Part shown: positions 20,165-29,063 of the stretch, piece after piece
How the letters are laid out: every line of letters starts with the position of its first letter
How positions within the stretch are numbered: the stretch's first letter is position 1
NCBI RefSeq assembly: GCF_014529625.1
Contig: NZ_CP076039.1
Span: 1,178,001 to 1,242,000, forward strand
Reading direction: 5' to 3'
DNA from: Candidatus Pelagisphaera phototrophica
GTDB lineage: Bacteria > Verrucomicrobiota > Verrucomicrobiia > Opitutales > Opitutaceae
DNA: 64,000 nt
Notes under the pieces: model-generated
The model's input: only the letters and a program-made list of their open reading frames with translations
Database searches by the model: none
What the model was told of the DNA's origin: nothing
Position numbers and translations under genes: made by a program

Positions 20165-21046
20165 CTACACGTCGCAGATATGTACGGCTGCTTCGAGTGA
20201 CGCCATTGGATTGGGACCGGCAGGAATAAACTCTTGGGCGACGTAGCCGTCGAAGCCAGTTTCCAGTATGGCCTCCATGATGGCGGGATAGTAGAGCTCT
20301 TGGGTCGTATCGATTTCGGCCCGTCCGGGAACGCCGCCTGTATGGTAGTGAGAGTAGTACTCGTGGTTCTTGCGGATCGTAGCGATGACGTCGCCTTCCA
20401 TGATCTGCATGTGGTAGATATCGTAAAGAAGTTTGAATGCGTCTGAGCCCACCGTGTCGCACAAGGCAACCCCCCAGTTGCTGAGGTCCGCCATGTAGTC
20501 CGCATGGTTTACCTTGGAGTTGAGTAGCTCCATCACTACGGTGACGCCGTGTTTTTCCGCGATGGGGACAATCTGGTTGAGCCCTTTGGCGCAGTTGGCG
20601 AGACCTTGAATATCGCTCATGCCGTCCCGGTTTCCGGAAAAGCAAACAACTTGCTTGTATCCCGCAGCGCTGATCTGTGGGCACACTTCTTCAAACCAAG
20701 CAATCAGGGTTTCGTGGTTTTCCTCGCGGTTTAGACCCTTCTTGATGCCCCCGGGAACTCCAGTGACTAAGGAGCAACTCAGACCGTGTTTTTGAAGGGT
20801 GGGAAAGTCCTCAATGGCAATCAAGTCGACTGCGTTCAACCCCATTCCCTTGACCGCTTCGCAGAACGGGTCCAGCTCAATGCCTTTGTAGCACCATTTA
20901 CAAACCGATTGATTGATGTTTTCCTTGAGTTTACTGCTGTGATGGGCGGCGCTGGCCGGGCTGGTAATAGCTTGGGTTGCTGCGACGGCGGCGGCCCCTG
21001 TGGCTAAAGATTTGATAGCAGTTCTACGTGGTATGGATTGGTTCAT
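20165..21046 (-). CDS. Tat-exported hydroxypyruvate isomerase-like TIM barrel (xylose isomerase-like)
   Basis: A 293-residue protein starting at ATG 21046, with a twin-arginine leader (PRRTAIKSLATGAAAVAAT) and then an AP-endonuclease-2/xylose-isomerase-like barrel related to Hyi. Conserved pieces include VVCFSGNRDGM, GVTVVMELLNSKVNH with a metal-ligand glutamate, LLYDIYHMQIMEGD, and HYHTGGVPGRAEI. Longer in-frame starts up to 21220 read through a PIG-L remnant and are rejected. The Tat signal implies folding with cofactor before export. The likely reaction is an aldose-ketose or hydroxypyruvate type isomerisation; substrate is unknown. A DUF1080 lipoprotein gene lies upstream on the same strand. 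Confidence 0.85.
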   Translation of the reverse strand: MNQSIPRRTAIKSLATGAAAVAATQAITSPASAAHHSSKLKENINQSVCKWCYKGIELDPFCEAVKGMGLNAVDLIAIEDFPTLQKHGLSCSLVTGVPGGIKKGLNREENHETLIAWFEEVCPQISAAGYKQVVCFSGNRDGMSDIQGLANCAKGLNQIVPIAEKHGVTVVMELLNSKVNHADYMADLSNWGVALCDTVGSDAFKLLYDIYHMQIMEGDVIATIRKNHEYYSHYHTGGVPGRAEIDTTQELYYPAIMEAILETGFDGYVAQEFIPAGPNPMASLEAAVHICDV

Positions 21047-21162
21047 GAGTTCGGTTGGTGATATATAATTTAAAGGTAGCCTAATAGTGTCGTCAGCTTT
21101 GTAAATGGCCCATTTGGGCTTTTTCAAGCTTAGTGGCAATTTTCGGGCTCCCATTATCGTAT

Positions 21163-21315
21163 CTATTGGATGGGTGCTCGGAGATCGCCGGATGAAAGAT
21201 TCAAGTAATGCGCAGCCCAACCATGCTGGGAAAGTAAAAGCAGCGTTCCTGCCGCGCAGAACTCAATGTCGTCCGGATGGGCGAAAATCGCTAGGATCGT
21301 CTTTTCCTCGGACAT
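21163..21315 (-). pseudogene. N-terminal fragment of a PIG-L (LmbE) deacetylase
   Basis: A 50-codon frame begins [20 protein letters not shown] and continues [18 protein letters not shown] before TAG. AHPDD is the zinc-binding motif of PIG-L deacetylases, normally about 230-290 residues long. The rest of the enzyme is absent. The fragment sits between the isomerase-like and DUF1080 genes on the same strand, as if a gene of that operon was lost by deletion. Confidence 0.7.
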
Positions 21316-21327
21316 GGATTGATGTGT

Positions 21328-22125
21328 CTAGAGCTCTTTGATGTGGATATTGCGGAACTGTACGAGGCTGGAAGCTCCATTCCATTCCTGCTTAACCGAA
21401 TCGTAGCCACCATGGTGTTGCAGGACGATAGGACCGCTCTCTGGAATGCCAGGCAGTTGAGCGTTGTCGAGGACCCGTTTCCCGTTCAGGTCCACTGTGA
21501 GTCTATCGCCCTTGAGGGTGACGTGAAAGGTATTCCATTCACCGACCGGATTGTCGGCGTTCACTTTGGGGGTGACGCCTGCTCGGATCAAGGGGTCCTT
21601 TTGATTGTTACGGTAGCCGTAGACTTCTCCGGATCCGATGGGCCAGGTCCAGATGTTGAGCTGAGCCTTGGAAGATCCACGAAGATAAATACCGGAGTCG
21701 GCTCCGGGAGAAGGGGTTGTCACTTTTTCCCCATCTGAATCCAAAAGGTAACTACCGTCCGGAAGCACGGTGGGGGTGTTGTATATTCCTTCGGTCCGCT
21801 TGAGTCGCCACTCCGCGTGAAGCGTAAAGTCCTTGAGCTCTTTGCTGGACCAAATATTCTTATCACCTTCCATCTTTAGGATCGGCTCGCAATCGATGAC
21901 CCCGTCTTTGACGCTCCAAATCTCTTTGGCTCCCTCAATTTTGAACCCCCAACCGGTCAAGTCCTTGCCATTGAACAGAGAGACCCAGCCTTCGGATTCC
22001 GGAAAGGCCTCGTTATCGGAGGAAGTACAGCCGAGAATTAGTATTAGGGAAAGGGAAGCGATGCAGAGGAGTGCCCTGTTGAGGATGATACTGCGGCTTT
22101 TTGATTGATGGGATATGTGTTTCAT
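21328..22125 (-). CDS. DUF1080 lipoprotein
   Basis: A 265-residue protein with a lipobox ending LILGC near residue 33, so anchored to a membrane. It is a single DUF1080 domain (concanavalin-like fold, 3-keto-disaccharide hydrolase family): WVSLFNGKDLTGWGF, VKDGVIDCEP, FTLHAEWRLKR, GADSGIYLRGSSKAQL, EWNTFHVTLKGDRL and VQFRNIHIKEL. The next gene upstream on the same strand, the dipeptidase at 22147, ends 22 bases before this one starts, so the pair is probably co-transcribed. Confidence 0.88.
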   Translation of the reverse strand: MKHISHQSKSRSIILNRALLCIASLSLILILGCTSSDNEAFPESEGWVSLFNGKDLTGWGFKIEGAKEIWSVKDGVIDCEPILKMEGDKNIWSSKELKDFTLHAEWRLKRTEGIYNTPTVLPDGSYLLDSDGEKVTTPSPGADSGIYLRGSSKAQLNIWTWPIGSGEVYGYRNNQKDPLIRAGVTPKVNADNPVGEWNTFHVTLKGDRLTVDLNGKRVLDNAQLPGIPESGPIVLQHHGGYDSVKQEWNGASSLVQFRNIHIKEL

Positions 22126-22146
22126 GATTCGTTTGACTAGCTAAAT

Positions 22147-23211
22147 TTACTTCCAGGTTTCCAATAGAAAACGTATCCAATTGTTGCTTAAAACATTGGT
22201 GACGTCGGTTTCGCTGTAGCCACGTGCGGTAAGAATTCCGGAAAGCTTCTGAATGTCGGAGATGGTATCCAGGTCGATGGGACTTTGCTCGGTGCCAAAA
22301 CCACCATCTAGATCGGTTCCTATGGCTGCGTGGAGGGAGTTCCCCGCTAGCTGGCAAACGTGGTCAATGTTGTCAGCCATGTGCTCGAGGGTGGGCTTGA
22401 GTTCCTCCGGTTTCGTCACTCGCTTTGTCCAGCCCGGAACGAGCATCCAGGCATCTAACACCGCGCCGATAACCGCTCCGCGACTGACCAACTCGCGAAT
22501 CTGTTCGTCGGTGAACTGGCGTCCGTTGGGTACGAGGGCACGGCAATTCGAATGGCTGGCCCAAACGCGGCCACTAAAGATATCCATGGCTTCCCAGAAG
22601 CTGGTATCGGAAAGATGGGTGGCGTCGAGTATGAGTTCGAGCCGTTCGATTTCTTTGATCAATTGGCGTCCTTTTTCGCCGAGGGGTCCGTCCGAGTCTG
22701 TTCCATAGGCATAGGTTCCCGGGCCGTAATGGGCGGGACCGATTGCGCGTAGGCCTTGCTCCCGGCACTGCTCCAGGTGATCAAAGCTGAGAATAGAGTC
22801 GGCGCCTTCCAGACTGAGGATGTAGCCGATAGGGGTTTTCTCCGGATCATTCTCCCAGGCGTCAATATGGGCGAGCAGTCCTTCGCGATCCGTGATCTGA
22901 ACCATTTTTTCGGCGAACTCCATCGCTCGGTACCAGGCGAGTTGCCCTTGCGTCTGAGCCCAGGCCTGCTCGGGGGAGTTCCAGCCGGGTAGAGGATTCT
23001 CCCGTTTGACATAGCGGGCGATTTGCGTTGCGACACAAAGGCCAATTCCGCCCTCGCGCATCGCGGGCAGCGATACAGTGCCGTTGCCCCGGTCTTTCTT
23101 GTCGGTCATGCCCTTCTCGGATCTACGAATTTCAGGAATCGGCCAGCAGAGGTCGCGATTCCATTCGAGAGCGTTCATGGCTAGGTCAAGGTGGGCGTCG
23201 AAGATCAGCAT
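22147..23211 (-). CDS. Membrane dipeptidase (peptidase M19, renal dipeptidase-like)
   Basis: A 354-residue zinc hydrolase of the amidohydrolase superfamily without an obvious signal peptide. FDAHLDLAMNALEWNRD near the N-terminus carries the HxD metal pair. LSLEGADSIL supplies the bridging glutamate, and LDATHLSDTSFWEA and ASHSNCRALVPNGRQF carry further histidines. The family cleaves dipeptides, often with a D-residue at the C-terminal side. Here it lies with exported sugar enzymes, so a role on an amide-bearing sugar cannot be excluded. Confidence 0.88.
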   Translation of the reverse strand: MLIFDAHLDLAMNALEWNRDLCWPIPEIRRSEKGMTDKKDRGNGTVSLPAMREGGIGLCVATQIARYVKRENPLPGWNSPEQAWAQTQGQLAWYRAMEFAEKMVQITDREGLLAHIDAWENDPEKTPIGYILSLEGADSILSFDHLEQCREQGLRAIGPAHYGPGTYAYGTDSDGPLGEKGRQLIKEIERLELILDATHLSDTSFWEAMDIFSGRVWASHSNCRALVPNGRQFTDEQIRELVSRGAVIGAVLDAWMLVPGWTKRVTKPEELKPTLEHMADNIDHVCQLAGNSLHAAIGTDLDGGFGTEQSPIDLDTISDIQKLSGILTARGYSETDVTNVLSNNWIRFLLETWK

Positions 23212-23410
23212 AACGATTGGTCTACTAAAAGAAAACGTTGTTTAGGGTGGAGGGAAATTAGATTCAGATGACAATGAGGCACGTTTGGACGAGGTCTATT
23301 GATTTCGTTTGGTTTGGGACTGTCTCTCTTAGTTTAGTGCCCTAGCGGTTGGCTTCGACGCAGGTTAATCTTGGAGATTGCCAAGGCTCGTGGTAGTGTA
23401 ACCGTTGAAG

Positions 23411-23560
23411 ATGACGGCGAAGAAGGATAAGGTTCCAAAGGGCTGCGAGGACTTTTGGAAAGACTTTTTCACCCGGATTAGCCTGCTGGGCCTAGCCGTT
23501 GGAGGACTCTTCTTACTAGCGAATCTTGACTCCTTGTGGTGCCATGATAAATATGCGTAG
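23411..23560 (+). CDS. Possible small single-span membrane protein
   Basis: A 49-codon frame from ATG 23411 gives a charged N-terminus (MTAKKDKVPKGCEDFWKD) and one hydrophobic span (ISLLGLAVGGLFLLANL) followed by SLWCHDKYA. It fills much of the gap between divergent dipeptidase and dehydrogenase genes. No clear ribosome-binding site is seen and I know no homologue, so it may be chance or the start of a lost gene. Confidence 0.3.
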   Translation: MTAKKDKVPKGCEDFWKDFFTRISLLGLAVGGLFLLANLDSLWCHDKYA

Positions 23561-23582
23561 TCAACTTCCACCACTTTGCCAC

Positions 23583-26462
23583 ATGAAAGACTTTTTAAGA
23601 GCTATTGGACTTCTTTGTTCCTGTTCCCTCTCCCTTTTTGGATCCGATCGGTACATCCCTTTTAATACACAGGAACTGGGTCGCGAGCCGCTAGCGCCCG
23701 AGGAAGCGGCCGCTATGATGCAATTGCCGGAAGGATTTTCTGCTACTTTGTTCGCGGGTGAGCCCGATGTGCGGCAACCGATTGCCTTGAAGCTGGACGA
23801 CAGAGGGCGTGTCTGGGTGGCCGAGTCCTATTCTTACAAAGAGTGGGAGATGAAGGGGGAGGATCGAATTCTGGTACTCGAGGACTCCGACAATGATGGG
23901 AAGTTCGATTCGCGAAAGATCTTCTACGATAAGGCGACTCATTTATCTGGGATGGTAGTAGGCTTTGGTGGAGTCTGGATATGCGACTCGCCAAACCTTG
24001 AGTTCATCCCAGATCGCGACGGTGACGACGTACCGGATGGCCCTCCCGAGGTTGTTTTGGACGGGTTTTCCACGGCGGCCAATCACAACTTTTTCAATGG
24101 TTTAACCTGGGGGCTCGATGGATGGCTTTACGGCAGGCATGGTATCACGGCGGCGTCCTTGGTCGGAAAACCGGGTACTCCCGCTAAAGAGCGGATTGAT
24201 ATTAGCTGCGGAATCTGGCGTCTCCATCCGGTTACCCACGAGGTGGAAATCGTGGCTCGTGGAACCACCAATCCCTGGGGTCTCGACTGGAATGATATGG
24301 GTGAGATGTTTATGACGGGCAACGTGAACGGTCACTTGTGGCATGTCATTCCCGGCGCTTACTATCCTCGAATGCACGGTCAAGGTTCGGCGGCACACGT
24401 TTATGACCGAATTCCTATGACCGCTGATCATTTGCATCACGAAGGCGAGTGGACGGATCGCAGGCAGTTCCGCGACAATGCGGAAGGACTCACCAACCTC
24501 TTGGGAGGCGGTCATTCGCATTGCGGAGCGATGATCTATCTAGGCGATAACTGGCCGGAGAAATACCGCGACACCCTCTTTCTAAGCAACACTCACGGTC
24601 GACGCATCAATAATGAGATTCTACAAAGGTCGGGCTCTGGATACGTGGCGACTCACGGCAATGATTTCATGATTGCCAATCACCCCTGGTACAAGGGAGT
24701 GACTCAAATCTACGGACCGGATGGCGGGGTCTATCTGTCTGATTGGACGGATTTCGGAGAATGCCACGACAACGATGGGGTTCATCGCACGAGTGGACGC
24801 ATTTACAAGGTGGTATACGGAGGCGCGAACCATTCCGGTCCGTTCGATCTGGAGATGGGCTCCAATCTGGAGCTAGCCTCCTATCAGTTGCATCGCAATG
24901 ATTATTATGTCCGTCATGCCCGCCGGCTCTTGCAGGAGCGTTTCCACGCTGGAATCGATATTGAAGATGCCCGAAGGGAACTGTTTCGCATGCTCGATTC
25001 GGGGGAACACGCCGTCGATCGGCAACTGCGATTTATGTGGGCCCTGCATAGTTCTGGTGGAGTGGGAGAAAAGCGACTCACCGCGTTGCTGAATCATGGC
25101 GATGAGCATGTTCGAAGTTGGGCGATACGGCTTATCGGAGAGGATGGGCATCCGACTAAGGATCAGTTTCGAAAGATCAGTGATCTAGCGAGGGATGGAG
25201 TTTCTCGGTTGGTTCGCCTTTACGTGGCCTCCACGTTTCCTCGCTTTTCAGAGGATCAGCAGTGGGCGTTGGCGGAAGAATTGGTAACGGATTTTGGATA
25301 CGTATCCGACCAGAATTTACCGTATATGATTTGGTATGCCTTGCTTCCCCTCGTAGAATCGAACCCCGCCCGAGCACTTGGGCTTCTATCCAACTGCTCG
25401 GATTCACAGGTCTACAAGAACATCGTGCGTCGCATTGCATCTGACTTTGATTTGAATGCCGATTTGATGCCTCGGTTGGTGAAGGAAATAACCGCTACTT
25501 TGGATCGGGGCGACCAGTTGCAGGCACGAGCAGGGGTGAAGGGGATTGCAGAAGCTCTCAACGGTTTGAAGGGAATCGAGGCACCAGCGAACTGGGAATT
25601 GTTAGCGTCGTCATTAGATGCTGGCGTTCGTGCCATTGCCGCGGAACTGGAGGAGGTCTTTGATCAAAGCGTGCCCATGACGGAGCGGGACTGGTTGAGT
25701 CTTTTGGGGAATCAGTCTCGTCGCAATCAGGCCATAGTTGAACTTGCCGCTTTCGACGATCCTGCAATAGCGGCTGCGATTTTGAGACCCTATCGCCGCT
25801 ATCTGACTGATGACCGTCAAGCAACTATGGCCACTCTGAGTTCTAGAGTTTCCTTTGCGGGAACACTCCTAAGGGCCATCAAGAACGGCATGGTTCCTCG
25901 GTCTGACCTGTCTGCCTTTCATGCCCGCCAGATCTACAATTTAAGTGACGACGGGCTGAACGCTCTCCTCGAACAGGTTTGGGGGCAGTTGCGTCAAAGT
26001 CCAGAGAACAAGCAAGCGCAGATAAAGAGTTGGCAGGCAAATCTGACTCCCGATCGGTTGGGGGATGGGAACATCGTTAATGGAAAGTCCCTATTTCAAC
26101 GAAGCTGCGCGTCATGCCATACCCTTTTTGGAGAAGGAGGCAGCTTAGGCCCACCGCTCGACGGTGGTGATCGCCAGAACCTGTACTACTTGCTGGAGAA
26201 CCTTATCGATCCAGGCGCGGTATTGCCGCAGGACTACCGCATGAATGTGCTCACGCTAAAAGATGGACGAGTGTTGAGCGGTAACATTACCGCTCAATCT
26301 AGACACACTATAACGATCGCCGGTCCGAATTCCGCAGAGGTGATACCGGTATCCGAAATAATAGAACAAAGTCAGACTGAGCAATCGACGATGCCGGAAG
26401 GGTTGTTGCAGACTATGGATGAACGAGAGGTGGTAGACTTGATCGCCTACCTCCAGCAGTAG
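23583..26462 (+). CDS. PVC-type exported dehydrogenase with cytochrome c domain
   Basis: From ATG 23583 the product has 959 residues and a signal peptide (MKDFLRAIGLLCSCSLSLFG). Residues about 40-430 form a six-blade propeller of the PVC membrane-bound dehydrogenase type (LDDRGRVWVAESYSY, GLTWGLDGWLYGRHG, GTTNPWGLDWNDMG, DGGVYLSDWTDFGECHD). The middle is helical and HEAT-like. The C-terminus is a class I cytochrome c domain with haem site CASCH near residue 841 and LGPPLDGGDR and ILPQDYRMN-like features. It probably oxidises a sugar or glycan end in the periplasm and passes electrons to its haem. In-frame starts before 23583 precede the signal and are rejected. Confidence 0.88.
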   Translation: MKDFLRAIGLLCSCSLSLFGSDRYIPFNTQELGREPLAPEEAAAMMQLPEGFSATLFAGEPDVRQPIALKLDDRGRVWVAESYSYKEWEMKGEDRILVLEDSDNDGKFDSRKIFYDKATHLSGMVVGFGGVWICDSPNLEFIPDRDGDDVPDGPPEVVLDGFSTAANHNFFNGLTWGLDGWLYGRHGITAASLVGKPGTPAKERIDISCGIWRLHPVTHEVEIVARGTTNPWGLDWNDMGEMFMTGNVNGHLWHVIPGAYYPRMHGQGSAAHVYDRIPMTADHLHHEGEWTDRRQFRDNAEGLTNLLGGGHSHCGAMIYLGDNWPEKYRDTLFLSNTHGRRINNEILQRSGSGYVATHGNDFMIANHPWYKGVTQIYGPDGGVYLSDWTDFGECHDNDGVHRTSGRIYKVVYGGANHSGPFDLEMGSNLELASYQLHRNDYYVRHARRLLQERFHAGIDIEDARRELFRMLDSGEHAVDRQLRFMWALHSSGGVGEKRLTALLNHGDEHVRSWAIRLIGEDGHPTKDQFRKISDLARDGVSRLVRLYVASTFPRFSEDQQWALAEELVTDFGYVSDQNLPYMIWYALLPLVESNPARALGLLSNCSDSQVYKNIVRRIASDFDLNADLMPRLVKEITATLDRGDQLQARAGVKGIAEALNGLKGIEAPANWELLASSLDAGVRAIAAELEEVFDQSVPMTERDWLSLLGNQSRRNQAIVELAAFDDPAIAAAILRPYRRYLTDDRQATMATLSSRVSFAGTLLRAIKNGMVPRSDLSAFHARQIYNLSDDGLNALLEQVWGQLRQSPENKQAQIKSWQANLTPDRLGDGNIVNGKSLFQRSCASCHTLFGEGGSLGPPLDGGDRQNLYYLLENLIDPGAVLPQDYRMNVLTLKDGRVLSGNITAQSRHTITIAGPNSAEVIPVSEIIEQSQTEQSTMPEGLLQTMDEREVVDLIAYLQQ

Positions 26463-26628
26463 TCAACTCAAGGGCAACTCCCCACTTTGTGTATCGGGAT
26501 AGGCGATTTGTACTCTTCGTTGCGGAAGGAATTAGTTAAAAGACTCGCGAACTCAATCGAAGATTGCCTGAAAGGATTTCCATCTCTAGCGGAATCTACC
26601 ATATTAAAACTCTAACGTCCTGATTCGA

Positions 26629-27675
26629 ATGAACCTTACCTCTGTTAAAAACCTCTTCACTCTCGTATTTTCAGTTCTGTTGTGGATGAATAGTGTGTCT
26701 GTTTCCCAAGCCAACATAGAACCCATCCCGCCGTTTATGGGAGACTGGGAAGGCGGCTGGGTTGACGCTCCTCAGAAAGACGGCAACGCTAGGAACAATC
26801 CCGGCCTCGTGGCCCGTGTTATAGGTCTAGGCAACAATCGATACGAAATTCAGATCCTGGAGGAGTTCGACAAGCGGGCGGACTTTAAGGTCAAAACCGA
26901 AGCAGTTTGGAAGAACGGCAAGATGACATTCGATCAGAATGGATACTCCGGCAAAATTACCAACGACAGTTTCACCGGCAATAAGGCCGGCGGCGCCTTC
27001 GATACTCCATTTTCCTTAAAACGCGTGCATCGCGCCTCACCCACTATGGGTAAAAAGGCTCCTGAAAACGCAGTGGTGCTTTTTGATGGATCCGACCTCG
27101 ATGCCTGGGAGCGCCAAGGGGGTGGAAATCCAACCTGGTTGACTAAAGACGGCTATTTTGAAGTGCTGCCTAAAAAGGATAACAACAATGTCGGTGGATC
27201 CATCAATACGCGCCAGAGTTTTGGCGACGTGAAGGTACACCTTGAATTCCGATTGCCCTACGAGCCCGAGCATCGGGGACAAAAGCGAGCCAACAGCGGT
27301 TTCTTCCTGCCGGGTGGTTACGAGGTTCAGATTCTAGACAGTTATGGCCTGGACGGTATGTGGAACGAGTGTGGCGCGCTTTACAAACAATCACCCCCGC
27401 GAGTGAACATGTGCTGGGCGCCTGGTGTGTGGCAGACCTTCGATGTGGAATTCAAACGTCTCCGTCGCGATTCGGAGGGCAACAAAGTTGATCACGCGGA
27501 ATTTACCGTCTGGCACAACGGAGTGAAGATCCACAACAGCTTCCAGATTAAAGGAGCGACCTCCAACACTCAAAAAGGGCGCGAGCTAGGGGAGAGTGGC
27601 AAAAATGGGGGTCTTTCCCTTCAGGATCACAGCAACAAGATTCAGTTCAGAAACATCTGGGTAGTGGAGCGTTAG
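26629..27675 (+). CDS. Exported DUF1080 protein
   Basis: A 348-residue protein with a signal peptide ending SQA near residue 28. Residues 30-125 form a small beta-rich domain (FMGDWEGGWVD, KMTFDQNGYSGKI). Residues about 135-348 are a DUF1080 domain: VVLFDGSDLDAWERQG, KVHLEFRLPY, RANSGFFLPGGYEVQILDS, VWQTFDVEFKRLR and IQFRNIWVVER. The two-domain layout is shared with the protein at 33935, suggesting paralogues. It follows the dehydrogenase by about 170 bases. Confidence 0.88.
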   Translation: MNLTSVKNLFTLVFSVLLWMNSVSVSQANIEPIPPFMGDWEGGWVDAPQKDGNARNNPGLVARVIGLGNNRYEIQILEEFDKRADFKVKTEAVWKNGKMTFDQNGYSGKITNDSFTGNKAGGAFDTPFSLKRVHRASPTMGKKAPENAVVLFDGSDLDAWERQGGGNPTWLTKDGYFEVLPKKDNNNVGGSINTRQSFGDVKVHLEFRLPYEPEHRGQKRANSGFFLPGGYEVQILDSYGLDGMWNECGALYKQSPPRVNMCWAPGVWQTFDVEFKRLRRDSEGNKVDHAEFTVWHNGVKIHNSFQIKGATSNTQKGRELGESGKNGGLSLQDHSNKIQFRNIWVVER

Positions 27676-27812
27676 GAGTTCATTTTTAAAGCGAAGTCTC
27701 CCCCTAATATGTAAACATAATACGGATACAACATTTGAGGACCGTTGTCGCAGTCATAAAAGAGTAGAGTGCAAGGGTGGTTAGGCAAGTCATTAAGATT
27801 AAAAGTAGGTAA

Positions 27813-28277
27813 ATGAAAGTGGCGATAAGACTCATCGCATTTCTAGTATTGAATTTCCTGGCCTTGGGGGTTGGGGGATTACTGATGGGCAATGGACCCT
27901 CATCTGACTGGTACCTCCAGCTAAATAAAGCGCCCTGGACGCCTCCGGGTTGGGTGTTTGGGGTAGCCTGGACAACAGTCATGCTGTGCTTTGCCGCTTA
28001 CATGGCTCTCGGATGGAGCGAATTATCTGACAAGAAGCGGTGGATCACTCTTTACACGATTCAATGGGTTTTGAATGTATCCTGGAATCCATTGTTCTTT
28101 CGCTATCACCAAGTGGGAGCTGCCTTGGTAGTGATCATTCTGCTGACCATTCTGATCGCCTGGTTTCTATTCGGCTACTGCTCACGATTCCGGATGAAAT
28201 CGGTTTTTATTCTGCCTTACTTTCTCTGGCTCATGGTAGCCACCTCTCTCAATGCCTATATTCGATTTATGAACTAG
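27813..28277 (+). CDS. tspO: TspO/MBR-family tryptophan-rich sensory protein
   Basis: A 154-residue membrane protein with five predicted spans, the standard TspO size. It has WYLQLNKAPWTPPGWVFG near residues 34-51, which is the family signature, and many tryptophans (VLNVSWNPLFFR). TspO proteins bind porphyrins and related ligands and modulate stress or pigment responses. It is a single gene, followed by a stem-loop. Confidence 0.93.
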   Translation: MKVAIRLIAFLVLNFLALGVGGLLMGNGPSSDWYLQLNKAPWTPPGWVFGVAWTTVMLCFAAYMALGWSELSDKKRWITLYTIQWVLNVSWNPLFFRYHQVGAALVVIILLTILIAWFLFGYCSRFRMKSVFILPYFLWLMVATSLNAYIRFMN

Positions 28278-28310
28278 CTTTTCCAGTTAACACTTCCCCT
28301 CGGGCAAATA

Positions 28311-28330
28311 CCTAGGGGACTGGCCCTAGG
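28311..28330 (+). terminator. Stem-loop downstream of tspO
   Basis: CCTAGGG at 28311-28317 and CCCTAGG at 28324-28330 form a 7-base-pair stem with a six-base loop, 34 bases after the tspO stop. There is no T-run after it, so a role as an intrinsic terminator is only possible. Confidence 0.4.
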
Positions 28331-29063
28331 GATGCGTTTATCGAATTGCCTTATCCGTTTTTTGGGATATGGTTCGCGATGTAAGTATCCCGAATTGCTT
28401 AAACCCCAAGGCTATTAATCGCTTCTGTTGCCGGCGAGTGCCGTAAAGGTTGGAAACAAATCAAGAAGAGTCGCGGGATAATCGCATTGAGAGTTGGCGG
28501 GAAAAACGCTTGGTAAGCGGGCGATCATGGGAACGCGGCAGGATGCTTCGAGCATCCATCTCTCTCCTTAGCTTCCAAAGTTTCTTAGCAACTCTCCATG
28601 GTCCGAGGAGAACACGATCAATGTATTGGCTAGTTCATCACCCTATGTAATCGAAACGCCATTATTAAGCCCGTTCATGGATGGCTAACATGTCAGAATC
28701 AAGTTCCCACATTCTTGCGTTTCTACGGTTTCATTCAATTGAAGAAATCGAGCTATTAGAAACCATCAGGGAGCGGTGATAAAAAGGTGCTGGTATTGTT
28801 GCATTGACTGTCTGGGTGTTGCCGGTGTCATCTTGTACGTAATCTGAAATGACCTCACTTGTTCACGAACCAGCTTGGAGGTCCTCGGACTTATTCATTA
28901 AGGCGTAATCAACCGGCCATCCGGACCGAGGTAGGCTTTCTCACATGGGCGAATGCATTTGTCCATTGGCATGGGTAAATGATTATTGCTATCCTAGCTA
29001 GATTATAGAGAAATATCTCTAGTCCTTTTCAGCTCCCTACTGATACTCCCTGGATACTCCCTG
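28331..29063. other. Long gene-free stretch
   Basis: About 730 bases without a supported gene on either strand. The frames present are short and lack motifs. It presumably holds the promoter of the symporter at 29064. I see no repeats or RNA gene here. Confidence 0.5.

Noticed and set aside
28450-28650. A small gene in the tspO-symporter gap
   Set aside because: The frame has no family motif, no hydrophobic signal and poor start context.
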